Below, piece by piece: positions 54,491-63,946 of a stretch of 64,000 nucleotides of DNA. The stretch spans positions 1 through 64,000 of the forward strand of contig CAYLIF010000001.1 in NCBI GenBank assembly GCA_964383845.1, in the 5' to 3' direction. The notes under the pieces are model-generated. The model was given only the letters and a program-made list of their open reading frames with translations. It was not told the DNA's origin and did not search any database. The position numbers and the translations under genes were made by a program. This DNA is from JAAZGD01 sp964383845. GTDB taxonomy: Bacteria > Bacillota > Clostridia > Peptostreptococcales > Anaerovoracaceae. Within the stretch, counting starts at the first letter, position 1; each line of letters begins with the position of its first letter.

Positions 54491-54519
54491 TTGATTTTAT
54501 AGTATTCACGTGGTATCAT
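54491..54519 (+). promoter_or_regulatory. sigma-A promoter for secG
   Basis: TTGATT (54491-54496) and TATCAT (54514-54519) are separated by 17 bases, beginning 5 bases after the eno stop. Confidence 0.5.
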
Positions 54520-54550
54520 AATTGAGTTAATTATCAAAGGAGGGTTTAGA

Positions 54551-54781
54551 ATGAGAGTATTTCTAATGTCACTGCTAGCCTTGTCCAGCCTAATTCTTAT
54601 AGGAAGCATTTTGCTTCAATCAGGAAATAGCGCCGGATTGTCCGGTTCAATTGGCGGCGGTGCTGAGCAGCTTTTCGGTAAGAAGAAGAGCAAAGGATAT
54701 GAAGTAATATTAGGGAAGGTATCCACCATTGCAGCGGTGTGTTTTATTGGCATATCCCTGGCATTGGTTGCGATAGAATAA
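54551..54781 (+). CDS. secG: preprotein translocase subunit SecG
   Basis: SecG is the small accessory subunit of the SecYEG membrane channel. The 76-residue protein has two membrane segments (about 4-22 and 54-73) around the conserved LLQSGNSAGLSGSIGGGAEQ stretch and FGKKKSKGYE, the hallmark of the family. Position after eno is common in Firmicutes, where rnr and smpB often follow; here hppA follows instead. AAAGGAGGG is its ribosome site. Confidence 0.94.
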   Translation: MRVFLMSLLALSSLILIGSILLQSGNSAGLSGSIGGGAEQLFGKKKSKGYEVILGKVSTIAAVCFIGISLALVAIE

Positions 54782-54821
54782 GACTGTGTTATCATCATAA
54801 ATTATTAATAGTTGGCTTTTA

Positions 54822-54855
54822 ACATAAAGAGGTGTCAATGGCGCCTTTTTAATGT
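54822..54855 (+). terminator. terminator-like hairpin in the hppA leader
   Basis: AGGTGTC (54830-54836) pairs with GGCGCCT (54840-54846) around AAT, and the stem extends outward (ACAT, 54822-54825, with ATGT, 54852-54855) through the T-run 54846-54850. Only 31 bases lie between it and the hppA ATG, with no promoter, so hppA transcripts must pass through it. Confidence 0.65.
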
Positions 54856-54886
54856 GTTAGGGCTTATCGAGGGAGGGACTTATTTA

Positions 54887-56902
54887 ATGAGCAATATTGT
54901 AACTATTGTTGCCCCTATTTCCGCAATTATTGCACTAATCTTTGCATATGGACTTACTGCATGGATTACCAAGATGGACGAAGGGACAGACAGAATGAAG
55001 GAAATTGCTTCCTATATACGGGAAGGTTCCATGGCATTCTTAAAAAGGCAATACCAGACCATGGTTGTTGTTATCGCAGTATTATTTTTACTTATAGGAC
55101 TTACGGTTGGCTGGGTGACGGCGGCTCTTTATCTACTGGGAGCATTATTATCAGTCCTTGCAGGTTTCTTTGGGATGCAAGTTGCAACTAAAGGAAACGT
55201 AAGAACAGCTCAAGCAGCTCAAGATGGCGGGATGAACAAAGCTCTTAAGGTTGCCTTTAGATCTGGCGCTGTTATGGGTCTTTGTGTCACAGGACTTGGA
55301 CTATTAGGTATAGGAACAATTTTTGTTGTAATGGGCATAGATAGTGCTTCCGTAATTACCGGCTTTGGGCTTGGTGCTTCATCTATGGCACTGTTTGGTC
55401 GAGTTGGTGGTGGAATATATACAAAGGCTGCTGACGTTGGAGCAGACCTTGTTGGTAAAGTAGAAGCGGGAATTCCAGAAGACGACCCCAGGAACCCAGC
55501 AGTTATTGCGGATAACGTTGGAGATAATGTTGGTGACGTTGCGGGAATGGGATCTGACTTATTCGAATCATATGTAGGTTCCTTGATATCAGCTATAGCT
55601 TTGGCAGCCGTTGCGGCTGTGAATTCTGGCGGTCTTTTTGATGCAACAACGGCGGCGATTTTCCCCTTGGTACTTTCGTCTGTTGGGATAATTGCTTCTA
55701 TTATTGGAATCATGATGGTTAGAGGAAATGGTAACTCTAATCCAGCGTCAGCTCTAAATATGGGAACATATATTGCAGGTATAATTGTTGTGATAGCCTC
55801 ATTAGTACTATCTAATGTAATGTTGGGTGGATATAACTACGGATTTGCAATAATTGCAGGACTTATCGTAGGAATTGCTATTGGAAAAGTCACTGAAATT
55901 TACACTTCTGCTGATTACAAATCAGTTAAAAAAATTGCTGAACAGTGCAAAACAGGAGCGGCTACAACTATAATTTCTGGTCTTGGTGTTGGAATGCTTT
56001 CAACGGTTTGGCCAATTATATTTATTAGCGTAGGCATCTTTACATCCTACTATTTTGCAGGACTTTACGGAATAGCACTAGCGGCAGTAGGCATGCTTTC
56101 AACTACAGGAATGACTGTAGCTGTAGACGCTTATGGTCCAGTTTCTGACAATGCAGGAGGAATCGCAGAAATGGCAGAACTTCCTCATGAAGTTCGTGAG
56201 ATTACTGACAAGTTGGATTCTGTTGGAAATACTACAGCTGCAATTGGTAAAGGATTCGCTATTGGAAGTGCTGCCCTTACTGCTTTAGCCTTGTTTGCAA
56301 CATATGCGACTATTACTGGCCTAAGTGCAGTTAATCTACTTTCTCCTGTTGTTATAATTGGATTATTTATCGGAGCTATGCTTCCTTTCCTTTTCTCAGC
56401 CCTTACAATGAACTCAGTTGGAAAGGCAGCTAACCAAATGATTGAAGAAGTTAGAAGACAATTCAGGGAAGATCCAGGCATCATGGCAGGTACTTCTAAA
56501 CCTGACTACGCAAACTGTGTAGATATATCTACCAAGGCTGCGTTAAAAGAGATGGTTGCCCCAGGATTGTTGGCAATTATTGCTCCCCTATTTATTGGAC
56601 TCCTTCTTGGACCTGAAGCCTTAGGTGGGATGCTTGCAGGGGCATTATCAGCAGGCGTGCTGTTGGCTATTATGATGGCTAATGCAGGAGGTGCTTGGGA
56701 CAATGCTAAGAAGTATATCGAGAGTGGTGAACATGGTGGAAAGGGTTCTGAAGCCCATAAGGCTGCAGTAGTTGGAGATACAGTAGGAGATCCTTTCAAA
56801 GATACATCCGGTCCTTCGATTAACATATTAATTAAACTTATGACCATCGTTGCAGTTGTATTTGCTCCATTGTTCGTAGCTGTAGGCGGACTCATTGTTT
56901 AA
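54887..56902 (+). CDS. hppA: membrane pyrophosphatase, K+-dependent type (H+ or Na+ pump)
   Basis: HppA uses the energy of pyrophosphate hydrolysis to pump H+ or Na+ across the membrane. The 671-residue protein has about 16 membrane segments, the catalytic loop with DVGADLVGKVEAG near 184 and the DNVGDNVGDVAGMGSDL stretch near 210, and a second acidic motif GDTVGDPFKDTSGPS near 640. The residue that sets potassium dependence is Ala in GNTTAAIGKGFA (the K+-independent class has Lys there). Many K+-dependent members pump Na+; which ion applies here is not settled. The ATG at 54887 follows GGGAGGG; an earlier in-frame start at 54812 runs through the hairpin. Confidence 0.92.
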   Translation: MSNIVTIVAPISAIIALIFAYGLTAWITKMDEGTDRMKEIASYIREGSMAFLKRQYQTMVVVIAVLFLLIGLTVGWVTAALYLLGALLSVLAGFFGMQVATKGNVRTAQAAQDGGMNKALKVAFRSGAVMGLCVTGLGLLGIGTIFVVMGIDSASVITGFGLGASSMALFGRVGGGIYTKAADVGADLVGKVEAGIPEDDPRNPAVIADNVGDNVGDVAGMGSDLFESYVGSLISAIALAAVAAVNSGGLFDATTAAIFPLVLSSVGIIASIIGIMMVRGNGNSNPASALNMGTYIAGIIVVIASLVLSNVMLGGYNYGFAIIAGLIVGIAIGKVTEIYTSADYKSVKKIAEQCKTGAATTIISGLGVGMLSTVWPIIFISVGIFTSYYFAGLYGIALAAVGMLSTTGMTVAVDAYGPVSDNAGGIAEMAELPHEVREITDKLDSVGNTTAAIGKGFAIGSAALTALALFATYATITGLSAVNLLSPVVIIGLFIGAMLPFLFSALTMNSVGKAANQMIEEVRRQFREDPGIMAGTSKPDYANCVDISTKAALKEMVAPGLLAIIAPLFIGLLLGPEALGGMLAGALSAGVLLAIMMANAGGAWDNAKKYIESGEHGGKGSEAHKAAVVGDTVGDPFKDTSGPSINILIKLMTIVAVVFAPLFVAVGGLIV

Positions 56903-56970
56903 TACTTACAAAATCGCCTCAATGATTTTAGAATACAACACCTAAAACAATTTACAACTAAATTTAAAAT

Positions 56971-57012
56971 ATGCACCCAGATGCTGCCAATTAGGCTTCC
57001 ACTTGGGTGCAT
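56971..57012. terminator. hairpin between converging hppA and MFS genes
   Basis: ATGCACCCA (56971-56979) pairs perfectly with TGGGTGCAT (57004-57012) around a 24-base loop. T-rich stretches flank it on both sides, so it probably ends both transcripts, though the T-runs are short. Confidence 0.6.
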
Positions 57013-57032
57013 TTAATTTGTTATATATATTC

Positions 57033-58205
57033 TTAAAGATTCCCTTCTTTTCCAGCTTTGAAGCCTGCCAAACCGTAAAGGAAGGCGGAAATCATTAGCA
57101 CAAAAATTGGAATCAACCAAGTATGGCTTAGGTCGTAAAGAGTTCCCATCATAACAGGGGCAATGGATGCTACTAAGTATCCGATTAAAAAAACAATCCC
57201 TGTTAGTTCTGCGGCTTGAACTGAGTCTTTGGCCCGAAGAGAAAGTACACATAAAAAGAGGGTATAGCCTGATGCCATTGAAAAACCCAGGAGAATTGCA
57301 CAAATAGTAAAACCCATCAGACTTGTAGAAAATGCCATAAAAAGAGAAGAGAGAAAAAAAGTAAAGCCCACCACTATACATGGGACTTGTTGATTGGAAA
57401 ATTTATGCACCACAAGGCCTGAAATGATGGCTCCTGGTATTCCACATAGCTGTACAACTGAAGCAAGGAAACCAGCCTCTGTCCCAGTATAACCTGCTGA
57501 TTGTACAATGGTGGGAAGCCATGATATAGAGCCATAGTATATAAGAGCCTGTCCCGCCATTAAGACTGTAATCCACCTAGCTAAGATGGATCTTCGAATT
57601 AACCTAAATCCTGGAAATGATCCTGAAACTGAAGATCTCAGAGTTTCATGGTATGTTTTTTTCTGTGTAAGCCATAGAACCAAGCAAACTATAATTAATG
57701 GTAGCCACTGAGCCAAAGAAATTTGCCAGCTTGAGCTGGCTTGGGCTACAGGAACGGCTAGTGCTGATGAAAGTGCAGCAAAAACATACATCATGGTGGT
57801 ATAAAAACCTGTAACGGGTCCTACACGTAAAGGGAAATTATCTTTGATAATGGAAGGGATTAAAACATTTATAAAACACATTCCTAACCCTACTAGTCCA
57901 GCACCTAGAAAAAGTCCAGGTAAACCTCCAAAAGAACGGATAATTAGAGACAAGGCATATACCGAAAGTCCAAGACCGAGGGTAAATATAACACCTTTTT
58001 TAGCTAAAAGCTTGCTAATCGGCATAGAAGCTAAGGCCACAACAATTACAGGTAAAGTTACAACAAAACCTGAACTTCCATAGGACATGTTTAAATCTTC
58101 TTGGATAATTGGAAGGAGTGGCCCAAGAGCAACTGTAGGACCTCTGCTAATAGCTCCTAAAAGCAAGATCCCCAAAATGAGGATCAGTGGGTGGGAATTC
58201 TTCAT
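57033..58205 (-). CDS. MFS transporter, CynX/NimT-like
   Basis: A 390-residue membrane protein with 12 predicted segments and the family start LILILGILLLGAISRGPTV, as in the CynX/NimT group (cyanate and nitroimidazole-type transport). I start at the ATG at 58205 behind AGAGG; a TTG at 58235 has no ribosome site. It lies 26 bases downstream of trkH and may be read with the trk operon. No cyanase or nitrile gene is near, so the substrate is unknown. Confidence 0.8.
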   Translation of the reverse strand: MKNSHPLILILGILLLGAISRGPTVALGPLLPIIQEDLNMSYGSSGFVVTLPVIVVALASMPISKLLAKKGVIFTLGLGLSVYALSLIIRSFGGLPGLFLGAGLVGLGMCFINVLIPSIIKDNFPLRVGPVTGFYTTMMYVFAALSSALAVPVAQASSSWQISLAQWLPLIIVCLVLWLTQKKTYHETLRSSVSGSFPGFRLIRRSILARWITVLMAGQALIYYGSISWLPTIVQSAGYTGTEAGFLASVVQLCGIPGAIISGLVVHKFSNQQVPCIVVGFTFFLSSLFMAFSTSLMGFTICAILLGFSMASGYTLFLCVLSLRAKDSVQAAELTGIVFLIGYLVASIAPVMMGTLYDLSHTWLIPIFVLMISAFLYGLAGFKAGKEGNL

Positions 58206-58231
58206 AGCTTTACCTCTTAATTTATCAAGTA

Positions 58232-59689
58232 TCAATTATTTCGCCAAAAGGCAGGTGTGAAAAGCAGGAAAATAGTGAATATTTCTAAACGACCCATAAG
58301 CATTAGGGCTGACATGTATAGCCTTAATCCTGAGCCAAACATTCCATAATTACCAGTAGCTCCCATTTCGCCGAAGCTAAGTCCGGTGTTTCCTAAACAT
58401 CCAGCGGCTACACCAAGAGTGGTTTCTAGATCCAAACCTTGAAGTGATAACACAACTACAGATATCAAAAACACCACAAAATAAAGCATCATAAAGCTTG
58501 TGATTCGAGAAACACTATCAGATTGAATGGGCATTTTTCCTACCTTGATGGCTGCAATTCCTGATGGATGAAGACGTTTAAAGAACATTCTTCCAATTAC
58601 CTTAAAAGCGACAAGAATTCGAACAACTTTAATTCCACCGCAAGTCGAAGCTGCGCATCCCCCAACGAACATAAGGATAAAGAGGATCATCTTGCATTCA
58701 CCTGGCCACTGGGTAAAATCGGTTATGGCATATCCCGCTGTACTTATTATGGAGATAACTTGAAAAAAAGCATGACGAAAAGCCGAAGTCAATGTGGAAT
58801 AAGTTTCTGAATTATAGAGGCCTAATGTTATTAAAAGGGCTGAACCTAGAATAATGCCACAAAAGAGTCTAAGCTCTGGGTTTCTAAGAACTTCTTTCCA
58901 TTTTCCATTGAGCAACTGGAAATATATTAAAAAACTAATTGAAGAAAGAAAACAAAAGGCTGCAATAACTCCTTCAATATAAACACTATTATAATAAGCT
59001 AAGCCCTGGGTGTGGGCAAAAAGTCCACCAGTACTTACACTTCCAAAGGTATTTACTATGGCATCGAAAACAGGCATTTCAGTAAAGAAAAAAAGCAAGG
59101 AAAATTCTGTTATGGAAAAAACTAAATAGGTTAAATAGAGAATTTTAGTTGTAGAGGAGGTATGTGCTACAACCTTTTGAAAGCTAGGGCCAGGAGTTTC
59201 TGCTTGAACGATAGTCTGTCCACTAATTCCCAATGCAGGCAATAAGGAAATAGCGAAAACCAGTATACCCATTCCTCCAAGCCAATTAGAAATGGCTTTC
59301 CACATAAGAAGCCCTCTTGGCATTAAGTCTACATTTCTAATAGTGGCCCCAGTGGTGGTAAAGCCTGCCACAGATTCAAAAAAAGCATCAATTGGGTGGC
59401 TCAAATCACTGGATAAAAAATATGGGAGAGCCCCGAAAATAGAGGCAAAGAGCCAACAAAGTGCTACCACCATATAGCCATCTCTTAGTTTTAGATTACC
59501 CGAGACTTCGCGTAGAAAAAAAGAACCGGCGCCTCCCAAAATAATTGATAGAATAGATGATTTAAGGAAAGCAGACTGTACCAAAGCACTGTCATAAGTG
59601 CGTGAAAAAAAATAAGCCGGTATCATAGCTATTCCCACTATAAGAACTATCAATGAAACTATTTTTATAATGACTTTCCAATTAAGCAT
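58232..59689 (-). CDS. trkH: TrkH-family potassium transporter subunit (copy 1)
   Basis: TrkH forms the membrane pore of the Trk potassium uptake system, gated by TrkA. The 485-residue protein has four pore loops with filter glycines: FTTTGATI near residue 110, GSVSTGGLF near 217, STAGYAI near 315 and CLGNTGLSFGEMG near 434. The last loop resembles the KtrB type. It follows a second trkH after 8 bases; both have GGAG-type ribosome sites. The two copies differ strongly, so they are old paralogues, not a recent duplication. Confidence 0.9.
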   Translation of the reverse strand: MLNWKVIIKIVSLIVLIVGIAMIPAYFFSRTYDSALVQSAFLKSSILSIILGGAGSFFLREVSGNLKLRDGYMVVALCWLFASIFGALPYFLSSDLSHPIDAFFESVAGFTTTGATIRNVDLMPRGLLMWKAISNWLGGMGILVFAISLLPALGISGQTIVQAETPGPSFQKVVAHTSSTTKILYLTYLVFSITEFSLLFFFTEMPVFDAIVNTFGSVSTGGLFAHTQGLAYYNSVYIEGVIAAFCFLSSISFLIYFQLLNGKWKEVLRNPELRLFCGIILGSALLITLGLYNSETYSTLTSAFRHAFFQVISIISTAGYAITDFTQWPGECKMILFILMFVGGCAASTCGGIKVVRILVAFKVIGRMFFKRLHPSGIAAIKVGKMPIQSDSVSRITSFMMLYFVVFLISVVVLSLQGLDLETTLGVAAGCLGNTGLSFGEMGATGNYGMFGSGLRLYMSALMLMGRLEIFTIFLLFTPAFWRNN

Positions 59690-59697
59690 AAAAACTC

Positions 59698-61155
59698 CTA
59701 AATGTTACGATTCCAGAACTTGGGAGTAAACAACATAAACAAAGTAAATAGTTCCAAACGGCCTGCCAACATTAAAAAACTGAGAAACATTTTAATGGGA
59801 TCAGAAAAAATACTGTAATTCATAGCAGGCCCTACCCCTCCAAAACCTGGTCCAATGCTTCCAATACAGGCCATAGCAGCGGTTAAAGAGGTAATCATAT
59901 CGTGATTATCAAAACTGATTATAACAGAGCTGAACATTATAGTTGCAACATAAAGTAAAGAAAAACCCCCAACTGCCGTTACCACATCTCCAGGAACCGT
60001 CTTTGGTCCTAGACGTACAGTACAAACCGCACTAGGGTGAAGACGAACAAGTATCCCTCTTCTAATAAATCGTATTATTATCAGAGCCCTAATGGCCTTC
60101 AATCCCCCGCCCGTAGAACCGGAGCATCCTCCTATCATCATCAAACAAAATAAAATTGCTTTTGAAAATGTTGGCCATAAATCATAGTTTACAGTTGCAT
60201 ATCCGGTGGTCGTTATTACTGACGCAACCTGGAAGGCGGATTCTCGCAGTGCAACTGGCAATCCATAAACGTTAGTATAAAACAGATTCAGTGATATCAA
60301 GGCTGTAGCGACAAATATAACTATCATATAAAATCGGAACTCACTATCCTTTAGAAAGCCATGTAAGCCTCTTTTAATACTTGTATAATAAAGGGTGAAG
60401 TTTAGCGCAGAAAGCACCATGAAAAGAGTTACAACAAGGCTAACATAAGTGCTTTGAAAATGACCCAGACTATCATTATAAGAAGAAAATCCTCCGGTAC
60501 CAACAGTTCCGAAGGTATGAACTAAAGCGTCGAACCAATTCAATCCTCCTAATTTCAGCAAAATTGTTTGGGCAACAGTAAGAATTAAATATATGGTAAA
60601 TAAAATTCTTGATTGGCCTTTAAATTTGGGGCTTATTTTCTCGTAGGTTGGTCCGGGGGTCTCTGCCCTAAGAATATTAAATCCTCCAATATTTAATTGA
60701 GGCATTATGGCAATAGCAAAAATTACAATTCCAAGTCCACCTAACCAATGAGTGAAAGATCTCCAAAAAAGAATGCTATATGGCATACTCTCGATATCTG
60801 TAAGAACAGAAGCTCCAGTTGTGCTAAAACCTGAAGCCATTTCAAAAAAACTATCCACAAAGGACATTTTATTAGACAAAACAAAGGGGAAAGAACCTAA
60901 AAGTGTAACAAGGATCCAGACCAAGGCAACAATTAAAAAGCCGTCTCTAATTCGGATGGCTTTATTTGAAGGAGTTACAGCAATCGTGAGTAAAACTCCT
61001 ATAATAATAGCTGGAATCACAACCCCATAGAAAGCTGAATACATTTCTCTTTCTTGATAAATAATTGCCACTAGCCAGGGGAAAGTCATTGCAATTCCAG
61101 AAACAATAAAAATCTTTCCCATTATGAGCATTATTGAATTATAATTAAAACCCAT
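59698..61155 (-). CDS. trkH: TrkH-family potassium transporter subunit (copy 2)
   Basis: The second pore subunit, also 485 residues. Pore loops are FSTTGASV near residue 111, GTVGTGGFSS near 217, TTTGYATV near 317 and CIGSIGPGFGGVGP near 435; the last has the GPGFG form of E. coli TrkH. It is the first trkH after trkA (11 bases), so it may be the main partner. The first membrane segments and TETPGPT/AETPGP linker are shared with copy 1. Confidence 0.9.
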   Translation of the reverse strand: MGFNYNSIMLIMGKIFIVSGIAMTFPWLVAIIYQEREMYSAFYGVVIPAIIIGVLLTIAVTPSNKAIRIRDGFLIVALVWILVTLLGSFPFVLSNKMSFVDSFFEMASGFSTTGASVLTDIESMPYSILFWRSFTHWLGGLGIVIFAIAIMPQLNIGGFNILRAETPGPTYEKISPKFKGQSRILFTIYLILTVAQTILLKLGGLNWFDALVHTFGTVGTGGFSSYNDSLGHFQSTYVSLVVTLFMVLSALNFTLYYTSIKRGLHGFLKDSEFRFYMIVIFVATALISLNLFYTNVYGLPVALRESAFQVASVITTTGYATVNYDLWPTFSKAILFCLMMIGGCSGSTGGGLKAIRALIIIRFIRRGILVRLHPSAVCTVRLGPKTVPGDVVTAVGGFSLLYVATIMFSSVIISFDNHDMITSLTAAMACIGSIGPGFGGVGPAMNYSIFSDPIKMFLSFLMLAGRLELFTLFMLFTPKFWNRNI

Positions 61156-61166
61156 TATATTGACTC

Positions 61167-62534
61167 CTAGCCAAAGATCCCAAGTGGCCCTCTGTTACGT
61201 AACAGTTTTTCTAAAGAAGGTAGTTCCGACAAAAGACACATAATAAGGACTCTGTCTCCCTCAATGATTCTGGTATCTCCCGTTGGAATAATAACGCTAG
61301 TTCCACGGTGTATTGCTGCAATTAAGGTTCCATCCGGTAGATCAAGGTCACTTAATGGAGTGTCTAAAATAGCCATGTGATGACCAGCAATAATTTCCAT
61401 AATTTCTGCTTGGCCTTGAATCAGCTGGCTAGAAATTATACGTTTGCTGCCCTGAATAAATCGCAGAATATTGCTGGCTGTAATATTTAGTGGGTTCAAC
61501 ACCATATCCACACCCATACTCTCAATTAATCCAGAATAACTATCTCTAGATATCTTTGCAATAACGTCTTCAATTCCCTTACGCTTAGCCATAAGCGCAA
61601 GCAAAAGGTTTTCTTCGTCGTAACCTGTAGTAGTAACAAAAGCATCCATCTCATCTAAGTTTTCAGACTCAAGTAAGGCTATGTCTGTGGCGTCTCCGTT
61701 AAGGATCATTACATTGTCTAAATGGGCAGCTAAATAATGGCATCTCTCTTTGGACACCTCAACTATTTTTACAGCTATTCCAAACTCTGATAGCTTTTGT
61801 GCTAAGTATAGACCTGTCTTTCCTCCCCCTATAATCATAACCCTTTGTAAGTCTGTATACTTTCCTTTAACATGAACCTTACTATCAAGAGCCATGATTG
61901 GAGCTTTTTCACCCACCATATATAAAACATCATCCTCTTCGATTACTGAGGGGCCGTGGGGAATAATGACTTTACCATTTCTAGATATTCCCACCACTAA
62001 CATATTTTTCAGCACTTTGCTGAAATCTAGCATACTCACACCTATAAGTGCGGGCATTTTTTCGGCAGCCATCTCAATCATGGCGATTTTACCGCTGGTA
62101 AAAATACCGTTACTCAAAGTATATTTTTCTACCAAGTATTTATAGATTTCCAAAGTAATAGATAAGTCTGGATTCACTATGGAATCCAACTGAAAAGAGT
62201 CCTTTAAAAAATCAAACTGATTCATATGCTCAGGACCTCTGACCCTTGCTATTACAGTAGAACATCCAAGTTTTTTCGCGCTAGATGCTATTATTATATT
62301 TTTCTCATCTTTGTCTGTAGTGGCAAGGAGATAATCATAGGAAGCTATATTAATATCTTCTAGAACATTCTTCTGCTTGGCATTGGCATTAACAGTTAAT
62401 ATGTCCATCTGGCTAGAGAGCCTTGCTAGCACTTCCTCATCTTTATCTATTACTGTTACAGAATGATCGCCTCCTAAAAGTGCTTCTGTAACTTTCATAC
62501 CTAATTTGCCTGCTCCAGCAATTGCAATTTTCAT
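61167..62534 (-). CDS. trkA: Trk system potassium uptake regulator TrkA
   Basis: TrkA is the cytoplasmic NAD(H)- and nucleotide-binding ring that gates TrkH. Its 455 residues comprise two RCK halves, each with a Rossmann domain: GAGKLGMKV at 7-15 and GGGKTGLYLA near 236, each followed by a TrkA-C domain (about 140-220 and 370-450). It opens the trkA-trkH-trkH-mfs run, with AAAGGAG upstream. A TATAAT on the minus strand (62590-62585) is a possible promoter. Confidence 0.94.
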   Translation of the reverse strand: MKIAIAGAGKLGMKVTEALLGGDHSVTVIDKDEEVLARLSSQMDILTVNANAKQKNVLEDINIASYDYLLATTDKDEKNIIIASSAKKLGCSTVIARVRGPEHMNQFDFLKDSFQLDSIVNPDLSITLEIYKYLVEKYTLSNGIFTSGKIAMIEMAAEKMPALIGVSMLDFSKVLKNMLVVGISRNGKVIIPHGPSVIEEDDVLYMVGEKAPIMALDSKVHVKGKYTDLQRVMIIGGGKTGLYLAQKLSEFGIAVKIVEVSKERCHYLAAHLDNVMILNGDATDIALLESENLDEMDAFVTTTGYDEENLLLALMAKRKGIEDVIAKISRDSYSGLIESMGVDMVLNPLNITASNILRFIQGSKRIISSQLIQGQAEIMEIIAGHHMAILDTPLSDLDLPDGTLIAAIHRGTSVIIPTGDTRIIEGDRVLIMCLLSELPSLEKLLRNRGPLGIFG

Positions 62535-62667
62535 TGAAACTCCTTTATCATCTATTAGATTCTTTGTATTTTATCACTCATTACATTATAAGCAATATTT
62601 ATTTGAAATAACAGGGCTATTGAGGTAAAATCTTATATTTTTTCTACGTTTTGAGGCATGTTTATGG

Positions 62668-62691
62668 TATAATGCAACATATGTATATAAT
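62668..62691 (+). promoter_or_regulatory. candidate -10 boxes for ftsZ
   Basis: Two perfect TATAAT boxes lie at 62668-62673 and 62686-62691, in the 192-base gap between trkA and ftsZ. Good -35 boxes are not seen at the usual distance, so the calls rest on the -10 elements alone. Confidence 0.3.
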
Positions 62692-62726
62692 GAAACCATT
62701 AAAGGATTCGTAGGAGGGTCTTGTTG

Positions 62727-63866
62727 ATGTTAAAATTTGAAGCGAGCGAACAAAATACTGCTAAACTAATGGTCATCGGTGTAGGTGGTGGAGGTTGCAA
62801 TGCAGTAAACAGAATGATTGAATCAGGGATGCGAGGAGTTCGTCTAGTTGCGGTAAACACCGACAAACAAGCATTGAATTGCTCTCAAGCCGAAACTAAA
62901 ATGCAAATTGGAGAGAAATTGACCCGAGGTCTTGGGGCAGGAGCAAACCCTGAAATAGGACAAAGGGCAGCAGAAGAGAGCATTGAAGAGATTATAAAAA
63001 TTATGGATGGTTCCGACATGGTATTTATAACCGCAGGAATGGGCGGTGGAACAGGAACTGGAGCTGCTCCAATTATCGCAAAGGCAGCTAAAGATCTAGG
63101 AATATTAACTGTTGGAGTTGTTACTAAGCCTTTTACATTTGAAGGCAAGAAAAGAATGAGTCATGCTGAGCTAGGAATTAAGTTCCTTAAAAAATATGTT
63201 GATTCCCTAGTTATTGTTCCCAACGATAAGCTCTTGCAAGTAGCAGAAAAAAACACCACTATGTTGGAAGCTTTTAATATGGCCGATGATGTCCTTAAGC
63301 AAGGTGTTCGAGGGATTTCTGATATTATTGCAGAAGCGGGTATTATCAACCAAGATTTCGCTGACGTGGATACAATCATGCGTGATCGTGGCGTTGCCCA
63401 CATGGGCGTAGGTCATGGTAGCGGAGAAGGAAGGGTAAACCAAGCCGTTAAAGAAGCAATAGAAAGCCCAATGCTAGAAACCAGCATAAGTGGAGCAAAA
63501 GCCATATTGTTAAATGTTCTTGGCGGATATGATTTAGGCATGGTTGAGGTTAATGAAATCGCAGATCAAGTTCAAAAGGCTTCTGACGACGACGCTATCC
63601 TTATCTTTGGAGCTTCTGTCAGAGAAGAGCTTAGCGAAGAAATTGTTGTAACAGTAATAGCAACAGGATTTGATAATAGACCCTCTGATGCTCTAAATAG
63701 ATTGATTTCTGAACCAGGTGAAAACGAAGATGATTTGACTAGTGGGGCAAATATACCAGGGCAAATAGACAACCCTTATGACACCATGGACTCATTACAC
63801 TCCACAAAGAGTACTTTTGATATACCTGTATTCTTAAAAGGTGGAAAGAAAAATGAGGAAGACTAG
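62727..63866 (+). CDS. ftsZ: cell division protein FtsZ
   Basis: FtsZ is the tubulin-like GTPase that builds the division ring. The protein of 379 residues has GVGGGGCNAVNRM at 19-31, the tubulin signature GGGTGTGAAP near 107-116, the T7-loop region NQDFADVD near 210, and the C-terminal conserved peptide FDIPVFL just before the basic tail GGKKNEED. I start at the ATG at 62727 because AGGAGGG sits 8 bases upstream; two in-frame TTG codons at 62721 and 62724 are too close. ftsA is not adjacent. A terminator follows. Confidence 0.96.
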   Translation: MLKFEASEQNTAKLMVIGVGGGGCNAVNRMIESGMRGVRLVAVNTDKQALNCSQAETKMQIGEKLTRGLGAGANPEIGQRAAEESIEEIIKIMDGSDMVFITAGMGGGTGTGAAPIIAKAAKDLGILTVGVVTKPFTFEGKKRMSHAELGIKFLKKYVDSLVIVPNDKLLQVAEKNTTMLEAFNMADDVLKQGVRGISDIIAEAGIINQDFADVDTIMRDRGVAHMGVGHGSGEGRVNQAVKEAIESPMLETSISGAKAILLNVLGGYDLGMVEVNEIADQVQKASDDDAILIFGASVREELSEEIVVTVIATGFDNRPSDALNRLISEPGENEDDLTSGANIPGQIDNPYDTMDSLHSTKSTFDIPVFLKGGKKNEED

Positions 63867-63884
63867 TATACTATTTTAGCATCT

Positions 63885-63906
63885 AGCCGGTTTATGCCGG
63901 CTTTTT
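63885..63906 (+). terminator. rho-independent terminator after ftsZ
   Basis: AGCCGG (63885-63890) pairs with CCGGCT (63897-63902) around a 6-base loop, and five T end at 63906. Confidence 0.88.
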
Positions 63907-63946
63907 ATCGTTTAGAATCTTGTTATGTTAAGATCATGGGTGGTAT

